DNA from: Cylicocyclus nassatus
Taxonomy: Eukaryota > Nematoda > Chromadorea > Rhabditida > Strongylidae
NCBI GenBank assembly: GCA_958299035.1
Contig: CATQJL010000001.1
Coordinates: 11,073,817 to 11,137,816, forward strand
DNA: 64,000 nucleotides
Direction: 5' to 3'
Both the position numbers and the translations under genes were made by a program. Numbering within the stretch: the first letter of the stretch is position 1; every line of letters starts with the position of its first letter. A model generated the notes under the pieces. That model worked only from the letters and a program-made list of their open reading frames with translations. It did no database searches and was not told the DNA's origin. This document shows positions 8,701 through 17,700 of this stretch, piece by piece.

Positions 8701-11115
8701 ACGAATTAGTCTTTCATAAAACCCACCCTGCCACGGTGCGTATGGCGTTATGTGAATCCATTCTATCTCTCGTTGTGCTAGTACTCTTTCAACTTCAGTG
8801 TTTTCGATTGCTCGCTGAATTGACTCATGAAGGATCTGTTCGCCAAGCAAAAATGTGGGGGCGTTGTCGCAAGTTACTGTTTTTGGAATTCCTCTTCTAG
8901 CGAAAAATCGTCGTAGAGCATTGATGAAAGTTCCTGTAGAGAGATCATCAACCAACTCGATATGAACAAGTCTGGTTGTGCGACATGTGAGTATACATCC
9001 GTAAGCCTTCGCTTCTTCATTCGTCGTACATGCGATGGATAATGGACCGAAGTAGTCTAGTCCTATGTGTTCGAACGGGCGCGATCTTTGCACTCTCGTC
9101 AGTGGTAAATTTCCCATTTGTGGGTAGGGAAAAGGGAGGTTGTTAAATTTTTGGCATTGTAGACATCGTTGTGTGATACTACGCACTTGTTGCCGAAGTT
9201 TCGGGATCCAGTATTCCTGGCGCACCATTGCCATGGTGTGAGCTACTCCGCAGTGGTATTGACTGTGTGCTTCTAAGATGATGAGTCGAGAGAGGGCAGT
9301 CTTAGAAGCTATGTAGATGGGCCTTTTGGCGGTTTCTGGGATATCCGCGTGTTTCAATCGTCCAAAACATCGAAGAATACCCTTTTCATCAGTGCGAATA
9401 TTGAGGTCTTTTTGAGAATTGATCTGGTGTTCCGTGACCATATGTTTTTGATGGTCTCGAATTATGCATAGTCGGGCTTCTCTGAGTTCGACTCCGGTGA
9501 GTTCGAAAGTAGTTGCTGCAAACTGGATAGCCGGTATATGGTCGTGGACTTCTTCTTTTCTTTCTTGTTGAAAATGTTGAGTTACGCGTCGTAGGAATCT
9601 CATGACGTACGCTACCACTCTTTGAGCTTTGAAGAGGGAACTGTATCTAGTTAGGGTGAACAGTGTTTTCTCTTCCACTTCGTTTGCGATTATCGCGTTT
9701 AGCTGTACGGGGAGTACTGGATCTTCCTCGTTGATCGTTGATAGTGAGAACAATTCGGATCTCTGCAGTTTTTTCAGTCTATCTGTAAGTTCAGCGCCGC
9801 CCCACCACAAGTGGTTTTTGAGTGTGTCTGGCATAAGTCCTCTGGTACCGCAGTCCGCGAGGTTGTCTTGTGTAGAAACATGTCCAAACAGGCAACTGGT
9901 TTTCTGTTTCTCTACGTCTTCCACGATATTTTTTAGTTCCTTTAGGCGATTTTTGACTAATACTCCCGCTGTACTTCGTTTGGAATGTGATTTGATCCAT
10001 CCTAATACGATTTCCGAGTCCGTGAGAAATATGATCTCGTCTATTTGTATGACTGATGCGAGTGAGCTGTAGGCATATCTGGCAACTCTTGCCCCCAACA
10101 CGACTGCATTCATCTCGGATTTTGGAATGGTGATCGATGTTTTCAACGAGTGCAGTTTCGATTTTGCCATTAGGAGATTGGTCGCCTCATAGTTGTCGAG
10201 GTAGATGCATGTTGCTATAGCGCATTGGCTAGCATCTGTGAAGACAATAAGTCTGTAGTTCTTGGAACTGGGTAGAATTTGTCTTTTTATCTCCTTGTAG
10301 AACATCGTTATTCCTTCCGTCAAATAGTACCATTGTACACGGAGGTTTTCTGGAAGTGTGTCGTCCCAAGGGTAGTCATCCTTCCACAAAGACTGCAGGA
10401 AAACCTTTGCTGGTAGGAGAATCGGTACTAAAAGGCCCATAGGATCGTAAATGGAGGCGAGTTCTTGTGTCACTCTTCTTTTGGTTATGTTTCTCTGGGG
10501 TATTATAGTGCTTGCAAGAACGATATCATCTGTATGAGGTCTCCATGAAACGCCAAGTACTCTCGGATATCGGTTCTTCATGCGATCGTCTGGCTTGATA
10601 CTGGAGTTGAATGTCTCATCATTTGACGTGAATTCCCTCAAGTTCATGTTTAATCCTTCGAATATTCTTTTTGAGATTTGGTACTTGTGTATCGCTTCTT
10701 CTGATGATAATGCTCCAAAGAGCAAATTATCTACGTACAGATTCTGACGTATCTCTTCAGTCATCTCGTTCGGGCTTGTTGAATGTTGGAGGTGAAAATC
10801 AATAGTTGCTGCCAGAAGAAAAGGTGACGTATTCAGTCCGAATGTGACTCTCGTGAATCTGTAGGTTATTATGTTGTCGGGTGTTGGCGGACGCGCAATA
10901 TCTCTAACCCACATACATCGAGTAGCATCTCTGTCGGCTTCTTGGAGTCTTACTTGTAAAAAGGCTTTCTCGACGTCCGAAATCACGGCGATGTTGGGAA
11001 GACGAAAACGTAGTAAGATGCCCACCATGTCTGGTAAAAGCAATGGACCTTGGTGTAAAACGTCGTTTAAGCATCTAAGCATCGGTGGTTCAGTGGTAGA
11101 ATGCTCGCCTGCCAC
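5701..11115 (-). CDS. Truncated pol-env polyprotein of BEL/Pao element
   Basis: A single unbroken frame of 1,804 codons. The open frame begins with GTG inside the trapped tRNA; the first in-frame ATG is at 11082-11080, the last bases of the tRNA copy. Domains in order: partial RT (motif VISDVEKAF with Asp47; active-site motif YVDN at 127-130, with Asn in place of the second Asp of YxDD), RNase H (Asp294 in VFTDAS, Asp366, Asp421), and integrase. The integrase has a zinc finger (His617, His621, Cys651, Cys654) and the D,D,E triad (Asp687, Asp750, Glu801). From about residue 1085 follows a Cys-rich envelope glycoprotein with several membrane segments, the last near 1735-1775. BEL elements such as Tas and Cer7 carry phlebovirus-like env genes, and this resembles them. 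Gag, protease and the RT fingers are missing. Expression is uncertain. Confidence 0.93.
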   Translation of the reverse strand: MAGEHSTTEPPMLRCLNDVLHQGPLLLPDMVGILLRFRLPNIAVISDVEKAFLQVRLQEADRDATRCMWVRDIARPPTPDNIITYRFTRVTFGLNTSPFLLAATIDFHLQHSTSPNEMTEEIRQNLYVDNLLFGALSSEEAIHKYQISKRIFEGLNMNLREFTSNDETFNSSIKPDDRMKNRYPRVLGVSWRPHTDDIVLASTIIPQRNITKRRVTQELASIYDPMGLLVPILLPAKVFLQSLWKDDYPWDDTLPENLRVQWYYLTEGITMFYKEIKRQILPSSKNYRLIVFTDASQCAIATCIYLDNYEATNLLMAKSKLHSLKTSITIPKSEMNAVVLGARVARYAYSSLASVIQIDEIIFLTDSEIVLGWIKSHSKRSTAGVLVKNRLKELKNIVEDVEKQKTSCLFGHVSTQDNLADCGTRGLMPDTLKNHLWWGGAELTDRLKKLQRSELFSLSTINEEDPVLPVQLNAIIANEVEEKTLFTLTRYSSLFKAQRVVAYVMRFLRRVTQHFQQERKEEVHDHIPAIQFAATTFELTGVELREARLCIIRDHQKHMVTEHQINSQKDLNIRTDEKGILRCFGRLKHADIPETAKRPIYIASKTALSRLIILEAHSQYHCGVAHTMAMVRQEYWIPKLRQQVRSITQRCLQCQKFNNLPFPYPQMGNLPLTRVQRSRPFEHIGLDYFGPLSIACTTNEEAKAYGCILTCRTTRLVHIELVDDLSTGTFINALRRFFARRGIPKTVTCDNAPTFLLGEQILHESIQRAIENTEVERVLAQREIEWIHITPYAPWQGGFYERLIRPIKNSLYKVLGRTKVSFDEMRTIMTEIEAMLNTRPLTHQEERWEQQPILRPIDFLQNDVVLNFPIEHIGDDKTDTTYHTPEETLQLATQHQVEKALKSSIQLTEKFWKIWRTQYVTSLREQHKLHIDKKRGSSKTPREGEVVLLWDSMQPRNTWKIGRIVELDNTTNTRELVIELPNKHHIRRPVNKVVPIEVGEFASPDQPENSVPTSDDTASPQPSSNQTSTSRYNLRKRKPINYAMKESNKEQDAPPTTRQKKTAQTIQNLTFTLTLMSCLVTSTFASTKLTNLTKQHSLQCVNEGVLLKQEMKHQYEICAEDYCLSYPSPEPSELIRLPPHITVHAYKVRWKVSDGNEINVLETICKAVPFCTQITCTFCIPALMNPECWPRKAILMTGISFYMIITVCYLLSYIPRILATPILYAISLCGLLIWSTIKTTLSFLLCTIPNRMKNRRRLRRRRLWSDTAIFLAIISCTSACQIVDLFTHHTTTCQRATKGEICTIDTTEVVKINSLKQEACIRLSKNGSTIHEIKLRWKNLTLVCEKDTFIYSRSTKYAVLDSKRCAHAGSCKGQKCGSVNRTSKLPELHQANEYPGVTGCVESCGGVGCDCFYPSSGCLFYRIYLVPNNQEIYEFFKCSRWKEYVYLELTMTHSKGQNTHEFRLVPNHPKSYQPLTITLSSLGIPPTPFLNSIFLTDGKRNSLAPRDFEPPLRCRTPEEARNLSCEVVEDCNCLPAETKMMCDCKEANLSSHIRNLQHALPILQPNVEIRATQQGQIQARIPQLPTAEFIIRIWGNFQSVSIFSNDVCTIEDTIITGCYNCKSGVRVNVSCKSSTNEALAEMHCEEDAFSIPCSLGGTYTELRFTSAKAKFHRNCTIQCGQKINGVEIVGVLRYVGSIDSVARHLLNGDSEVFSEISMPDFNHIWSVFSEWSGTLIITIVSVAGALLLTYTFVLNGIIPLILKIILRITSTIIKTAFRIIMCTIRTIFSLIKKGCERKSQEKLL

Positions 11116-11152
11116 GCGGGCGGCCCGGGTTCGATTCCCGGCCGATGCACCA
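11079..11152 (+). tRNA. Full tRNA-Gly(GCC) sequence inside the retroelement
   Basis: A perfect 71-nt cloverleaf plus CCA. Acceptor GCATCGG (11079-11085) pairs with CCGATGC (11142-11148), with discriminator A at 11149. The anticodon stem CTCGC/GCGGG encloses GCC at 11111-11113, and the T stem CCGGG/CCCGG has a TTCGATT loop. CCA follows at 11150-11152; nuclear tRNA genes do not encode CCA. Read on the minus strand it starts TGGTGCATCGGCCGGG, the expected primer-binding site for tRNA-Gly, two bases after the LTR. Only about 18 bases are expected there, yet the whole tRNA is present. The A and B boxes are intact, so Pol III transcription antisense to the element is possible, but the first TTTT downstream is only at about 11330. 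Confidence 0.95.
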
Positions 11153-11154
11153 GT

Positions 11155-11504
11155 TGTTTCGGTTCAGTGGTTGCGGTGGTCTCGCATTACCTCAAACTTG
11201 GGTAATTAAACTTTATCTTTGGATCTTTAAATAACATGAACATGAACATGATAACAACAAACTAAACTACACTGAACTACTATACTAAAGGATAAAAGAA
11301 AAGAATACTGAATTTGCTCTTGGCTAAGCCACTTTTATATAACAATATATGTTTGGGTATGTGCTTGAAGGAATAGGCGATGACTAAGCTCAAGTGACAA
11401 ATGCATGTTTTGTCTTCGAAACCAATCAAAAGTATCAACATACGACTTTTATAAGGTGAATAATGTTAAGAAAATGAAAGGCGTTTGCAAATTCAGTATA
11501 CTCC
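11155..11504 (-). repeat. 5' LTR of the BEL/Pao element
   Basis: Apparently identical to 5287-5636. The TG...CA boundary gives 11155-11495. The extra GTATACTCC (11496-11504) lies outside the canonical end. Next to the 3' LTR the same bases are internal (polypurine-tract position), so their presence outside the 5' LTR is unexpected. The 22-bp flanking repeat overlaps the last four of them. Confidence 0.92.
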
Positions 11505-11522
11505 CACTGTCTGAGTAGTCTG
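11501..11522. repeat. 22-bp flanking direct repeat, right copy
   Basis: Exact copy of 5265-5286. It lies 150 bp upstream of the start codon of the next gene (11672). Confidence 0.85.
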
Positions 11523-11614
11523 AAAAGACTGTACACATACACTCAACCGCTCCCACGCTACTGACTTCGGTCGATGAAACTTTTGATACGTACTATCAAG
11601 ATACACAGCACCGC

Positions 11615-11622
11615 TATAAAAG
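11615..11622 (+). promoter_or_regulatory. TATA-like box of the lysine-rich gene
   Basis: TATAAAAG, 57 bp upstream of the ATG at 11672. It lies about 110 bp from the 5' LTR of the retroelement, which faces the other way. The spacing fits a core promoter; no other evidence. Confidence 0.35.
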
Positions 11623-11671
11623 TTCGAATCGAGCGGGATTGGTTTATTTTCTCAAGTTGCTTTCATGTTCG

Positions 11672-12556
11672 ATGGTTATCTATGTTGGAAGTGCTGATTG
11701 TGGGCCAACTTCATATCCATCTCTTCCGCCCAGATATCTTGCTTTGCAGCTTTTGCAGCTGCTTCTCAATCTGCTCGGATGGATCTGCTTTATGAGTCTA
11801 TGCGCCAGACATAACGAATTGAAAAGCGAGGGAAGAGGGATGCCAAGAGGAGTAAGCGGAAAAATTTATGGTTAAGCCTACAGGATGATGTTTTAGGCAA
11901 GCACGCACGACAGTAATGTCAAAAGTAGTGAGAGTGGTTCATCACCAGCATCATATGCAAATGAAAATCAGCAGCATCATTTCAAAAAGACTCTCACTTG
12001 GCAAAAAAAGCGTTTTGGCCGAGATGACCCGGAAAAGAAGGTGGATGAGAGGAAGTCCAGCGATGAAAAAACAGAGCCGAAAAGCAGTAGGAGAGAAAAG
12101 AAAGAAGAAAAGGAGAAGGATGCTATCAAAGCTGTCAACAAAGTCACTAAAGAAAAAATCAAAACCGGGAAGTTCGGAAAAGCAAATAAAGCGAAAGAAT
12201 CAGCAGTAAAAACGGATCATACTATAGAGAAGACGCAGATGGTTGAGTTGAAATCTACCACAAGCGGAAGAGTGGACGAAGCGAAAACCCAAATGGAATT
12301 GGCACGACCTAGCTCCAGCAGTAAGTGATTGGGAGGTGGTTTGCTGCAAAACGTCATTTTTTGTTCGTTGTTTTAGGATCTACCGATATCAACAAAGATG
12401 TAGCAGTACCAGGCGAAACATTGGCGTTATTAGCAGCTGCAGAGCAAATGGGTAGGAAGAACGAGCTCGTAGGCAAGGCCAAAATTTGCATTTTTAGCGG
12501 ATGACAAAGGCGACTACGACAACTTTGGACCACCTGAAGCTAAATTAGAAAAATAG
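11672..12556 (+). CDS. Lysine-rich protein with N-terminal membrane segment, unidentified
   Basis: Predicted 245 aa from four exons: 11672-11851, 11897-12320, 12377-12451, 12498-12556. All introns are GT..AG, 45-56 nt, with matching phases (738 nt in total). After a short start, residues about 20-42 are hydrophobic (LALQLLQLLLNLLGW...), a possible membrane anchor. Residues 60-200 are charged, with Ser-rich and Lys/Glu-rich stretches and aromatic KKTLTWQKKRFGRDDPEKK. The C-terminus is acidic (MADDKGDYDNFGPPEAKLEK). I do not recognise the family. The regular splice sites and AATAAA at 12635 support a real gene. The frame is also open upstream of 11672, so the start is not certain. Confidence 0.75.
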
Positions 12557-14736
12557 AAGAGTTGTCTGTGGCTTCTAGAACATAGCGTCATGTAATCGAG
12601 ATAATGTGTTATATTGTCTACGCTTATTTTGAATAATAAACATTGCTGTGTTAAAAATAGTGTTTATATCTGTATTTTTTGTGGAAGTTCCTTTTCGAAA
12701 GAAGTTTAATGAGGGTTGAAAATGTTACTGTTACTGTTCAAGTTTCACAAATGAACGCAGGATAAAGCTGAATTTTTCAAATGAAAGTGAACTGTCTCCA
12801 GAAAAGCAGAAAAGTTAAAGTATTAGAAGTGCTGAGCCTTGAAACTCGTTTGCGACTGTGACTTACAAAGGCGTCACGAAGTCGAAAGGGCTGATCACTA
12901 CAAAGTGCATACCATTAGTGAGGGCTTGAAGCGCTGATTTCAATTTTTTCTAGAAAAAAACTTAGGAATTCCCTAGAAGTTGGAAAATGAATCAAAAATC
13001 GGGTAAAATTAATCGCCGCTCTTTAGACCTTAGGAGGCAGCCAAGTTCTATGCACTTCATAAATAAACTCCTCCTGCCTAGTATATCAATACTTCCTATT
13101 TTCTCATTTGATGTCTGGAAGAACTGTAAAGATTGATTTCATCTCGGCGTTTAGTTCATTTTGCGACTTTGAAGAATGTTCAGAAATCCTTTTCCAAAAA
13201 TGCTCCGCAAATATGAAAAGCAGATCTGGAATCACGCACCAGACCCTCACTGATGATGTCTAGTTTATGGTGATCGGCCACTTCGAGTTCGTGACACTAA
13301 CATGCTAGATATAATTCAGAAAATTTTTTTGCTTGAAGGGTGCTGTGTTTGGTGCAGAGGCAGTCTAACAGCGGAAATCCTAGTATAAAAGACGGGAGGC
13401 AGAGATGCATTGGGGGGGGGGGGGTTGACATTTACTAAGATCTCACTCTCAATAGCTACCTATGAATGGCGTACCCAGGAATTCCGCTCGGGAGGCAGGG
13501 CGGGGGGGGGGGGGGGAGGACAACGAATTTTTTGAATGAAGGTGCGTGGAGTTACCCGCGAATTCAAAGAAAATTTTTTTGGGGTGATTCCCAAGATTTT
13601 TGCGGACCCGAAAAAAAATTTTTTTACAAGGCTAATGTAGGTTCGAAAAATTTTCAAAATTCTTTTGATTACAAGTATAAGCAAGTCACTTACACTCTAA
13701 ACTTATGATAAGTAACTATCACAAAGTTTGCCATCCATTCTCTCTCTCTCCCTCCTTCCCGGCTCCCTCCTCTCGGTACGCCCTTCCTACTTAAAAAATC
13801 GTGTACTAGAATTCATCAATGCACATGGCCATCAATTTTGTTGCAAAGCGAAAAAGAGGTGAGCAGGGGTCAGCACCTGGCACACTTGGTGGATGTCATC
13901 AAGAGGAAAGTAAAGGGAAAAACCGTGCCACTTAGAAATGATTCCCAAAAGAAAAACCTGATATAGTCTCTTCAGTCGTGAGCAGGTCAAAAACCAGGGT
14001 TATGCGTTACTTTTGCGAAGAGCTACAGTCGAATCGCTTGATATGATCATGTGTGTCATTGCACTCACTATCCACATTTGGCGTCCCCTTCCTGGATCCT
14101 AGGAACAGACACCTCTGGTGTTTTCGGTGTTTTCTTTGTTTTCTTTTTTTTTAGGCGCATAAGGCTAGTATTTCGCGCCTAGAGCTCTATTGTCACTGTC
14201 TAACTATCCGCAAGTCCTTGCTTACTACTGTAAACTTATTAGGCAGGAGTAAGAAATTGTACAAACCGAATTTTCCAGGTTTAAAGTATTTTAATGATGC
14301 CCGGCAACCAACCTCTCTTTTTCAAAGTCATCTTTCTTTCTTCGAAGTTAAAGACATCTTATAGTTGTACTGACTATCTAATCCAGTAGTGCTAAGCATG
14401 TTTCTGATAATAAAAAATGATGTGTCGTCATGGAAATTTCGCGGTGAAAATTGAAGCGTAAAAATACCATAAACCGCTATTTAGCGGCAATTTCCCTGAC
14501 CTTACGAAAGCAACACTGACTGTGTTGTTGTTACACTTAGTACGCGAAACAGGATCAGTATGATCATTGCTGCCCACACCATCCTAGCTATTGATCTGAT
14601 TTCTTTATCATGTTGACAGTTACATGCGGTCTTTGTTTGCAAACTTATCTGCCTTTGCAAACTTTACCTTTTTCAACTATGTTTTGAGTTTTTTGTGCCA
14701 TTTTTTACGATTCCAAGCTCAAAAATTCGGTTTAGG
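12557..14736. other. Intergenic gap with poly-G repeat
   Basis: No supported gene. AATAAA of the preceding gene is at 12635-12640. Bases 13410-13424 hold a G run, and 13466-13640 are a copy of the repeat that begins TGGCGTACC and carries a long G tract (related to the element at 45732-47053). The remainder is AT-rich sequence without visible structure. Confidence 0.55.
13466..13640. repeat. Copy of the TGGCGTACC/poly-G repeat
   Basis: It starts with TGGCGTACCCAGGAATTCCG, then a 14-G run, then AACGAATTTTTT and GGTGCGTGGAGTTACCCGCG. The inverted counterpart of these landmarks is found at 46960-47053. Fragments with similar G tracts occur near 15640, 15890, 17160 and 18950. Confidence 0.6.
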
Positions 14737-17700
14737 ATGGGCATTGCATACAATAGACATCGTTTCGTCATACTCGCTATCGGATTGATGTGCTTGACTA
14801 GCATCTGTTCTAACTACATAATTATCAATTTCACTTTCATCTGCATGAAGGAAGACATGTCTGAGGTCGTTGATACAGGGAATGGAGTAAGTTGCTGCCG
14901 TTTTTTTTGCAGTGTAGTTCTTCCAAATCACCTTAATTTCGAAAACAAGGATCTTATTTAGACTCTCAAAAGCATCTATGACTATACCCAGCAAGAAAAA
15001 AGCTCGATCATTTGGGCTGTGGCTATCGGAACCATTATTGGGACTTTCCCAATAAACTATCTCTACATAAAATATGGAGCAAGGTAGAGATTCCCCTTTG
15101 ACAATAAAGAATAAATTGGTATTCGCTATCTTGCCAGGTACCCATTTTTGGTTGCGGGAATCATGTCAACGATTTCTACTCTTCTAATTCCCGAAGCAGC
15201 TCGACTGGGAATCCCAGTCCTGCTCGCAGTACGCTTTCTTCAGGTGGCACTTTATTCGATCTAAAAAAAGAACTTGCTATAGAAAGTTTTGGTATTTGGT
15301 ATTGACCTCCTACGAGAGATAAATTCACAAAAGTTTATCGTACAAATATTTGAGGCACCGACTCAAATAAGCGTAGGTTGAATCAAGTAACATAATACGG
15401 TAACGAAAAAGTCATGTCCTCGAAAATATGACCAGCTGGAGCAATGAGAGTAGCGAAAATCATGCTGCCAGAAGGGGAAGTTTGCGCGGGCGTCTGCAAC
15501 AAACGACGCGCCTTTACACATTACAGTCTGTGTCACTTGTCCACGAAGATGTAGCCTATAAGCGACTTCCTCTTCAATAAGTTTTTAGTGTACTACTACT
15601 GAATCTGAGCATCAAAGGCAATTAGAAATTTTTTCGGGGAGGGGCGGGGAGGCAGGCAGCACTCCGAGTATTTTAGGCGTTTCTCAGAATTTTTGCAGAC
15701 CCATATCCCCGAGTCCATGAATCGTTTTGCAGAGCTCACTTGGATTTTTGAAAACTTTCAAAGATTATTGTAATCTCTAATATAATAAGAATAAAAATCT
15801 TAATATATAAAAATAAAAAGCCTCTTGAGTTTCTATAACTCACATTAGTAAGTTCTGCGAGTCTTGCGAGCAAATCCGAAGCGTGTGGGAGGGGGGGGGG
15901 GGAAGGAGAGGGGGTCCGCCACTGCCGATTTCTATTTTCTTATTTTTATTGTAGGGATTGGCTTATTCAGCAGATTTTGCTGCCATTGGTTTGGTTTGTG
16001 TTCGATGGGCTCCATTATCCGAATTAGCTATCTACATCGGTATACTCACTTCCTTCACACCGATTTCAGCCATTGTCACAAATGCAGCAACTGGACTAGT
16101 AGGTTAATCAGCATTGCTATCTATAAAAAATAAGTAAAAAAATAACTTTTAGTTATGCAGCTCACCACTAGGATGGAAATCTTCCTATTATCTACATGGA
16201 GCCTTTGGCGCATTAGCATTCTTTCTATGGTTTTTGTACTACTCAGATAAACCAGAAATATGTAAAAGTGTGTCGAAGAAAGAGCTCAGGCATATTCAGG
16301 TAAGTGGCTCTTGCTATGAAAAAGTTGATCGAAATTTTTCAGAAAGACAAAAGTGCAGAACACATCGAACACAAAAGTGATGTTCCATACAAGGTACGCG
16401 CATGTTATCGTCTGATTGCTTACCTTATATAGTTGAATTCTGCAATTTTTCGTTATATCAGTAAGAACGCGTTGGCGAGTATGAATAGAGAATTTTCGGA
16501 ATGAGAGTTTCTTATGCAACTACTGACCTTCACAAAATTTGAAAATTTTCAACTTGCAGCTCATATATGCGCGTGTACCCCCAATCTTGTGGAGTACAGA
16601 AATTCGCGCAAGTGGACGTGTATCGTTGCTTGCATATTATTTATGTTCTAGATGCGGATTTAACTTTGTTCTAAACGTACACCAACTTTTCTACACAACG
16701 TAAGCATTGTATGTTAGATAGATTAAATTTTGATCTTCTCCAAAACTTCGGAATACTTGTTGTTGATTTATGTAATTTTCGCACCATTACTCGGAGAGAC
16801 ATGTAGCGAATCAAATTTTTTTCATAATACGTCTTTGGACCGAGTTTTAAATTTTTGCAATTTTTTCCCTGTGATCTGTAATACACTATTCCACTTGTAG
16901 CTCCTAGATAGCGATCATGTTGCATTTTGGTATTTTCTCTACTTGTTTCCTTCCAGTCTATGTTAAATAGTGAAAAATTAGGCTATAGCAGCCTCATAGT
17001 GTTTGAAAAAGGATTCAAGTTACAAGAAAAATGGTCTTTACTGGGGTCATACCCGGTATATCAGTTGCGCCGCTGGAAAGCTGTATTTACATTTGCCGTC
17101 TTATCTCCATTACCGCTATGATACACAGCGGCTTCTGGAATATTTTTCAATGAGAAGTGGGGGGGGGGGAGCAGAAATTATCATATTTTGATCAAAAGGA
17201 GTGGTGTTAGTAACTCCCCTTTGGGCGAAAGAGTTTGTGTCAGTTCCTAAAAATTTTTCGACAAGCGAAACTACGTTTTTAAAAATTTCTAAAAAATTGT
17301 TAAAAATTGATTAAAAAAAATAAGAACAAGTCTCTAGCGCGTTTTCAAAACTCATGTAGCCACTTTCAAGAATTTCGTAACCCGCTTTTGCCTGAAACAC
17401 ATCCAGCAGTCACGCTCATAGGTACATTTGATGATGAGATTCAAGTAAAATGGTGACTTGCAGGAGGAGCTATCCATTCTGGAATTCTATAACTGGCTAA
17501 TTTCTCACTCTTTGACAAATTTGCATGAAATTTATACAAAATTTCCCTATTTCATCAAAGAGAAAAGAAAAGATAATACAGTTTTCTGATTAAGCAATCA
17601 GACACATTTATTTGAAGGTTGCATAATCAATATCATCTTTTCTACGACCAGGAGACGCGAAACTGCTTTGCGGACATTGTCTTAACAAGTTTGAGTTTGT

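Larger units (their letters stand above)
5287..11504 (-). mobile_element. BEL/Pao LTR retroelement, gag-less, with trapped tRNA-Gly
   Basis: Order on the minus strand: 5' LTR (11504-11155), two bases, a complete tRNA-Gly complement (11152-11079), then a frame that starts inside reverse transcriptase and runs through RNase H, integrase and env to 5701, then the 3' LTR (5636-5287). Gag, protease and the N-terminal part of RT are absent. The LTRs read as identical by eye, so the insertion is young. The element cannot make its own capsid or protease. It could only move with help from a complete relative, although the remaining frame has no stop or frameshift. Confidence 0.95.

Noticed and set aside
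11079..11152. An ordinary chromosomal tRNA-Gly gene
   Set aside because: It carries CCA, lies exactly at the primer-binding position of the retroelement, is within the element's repeats, and is fused to the pol frame.
14695..14736. Upstream extension of SLC17 exon 1
   Set aside because: The frame is open but lacks an ATG, and family N-termini start near RHRF; kept only as an alternative.
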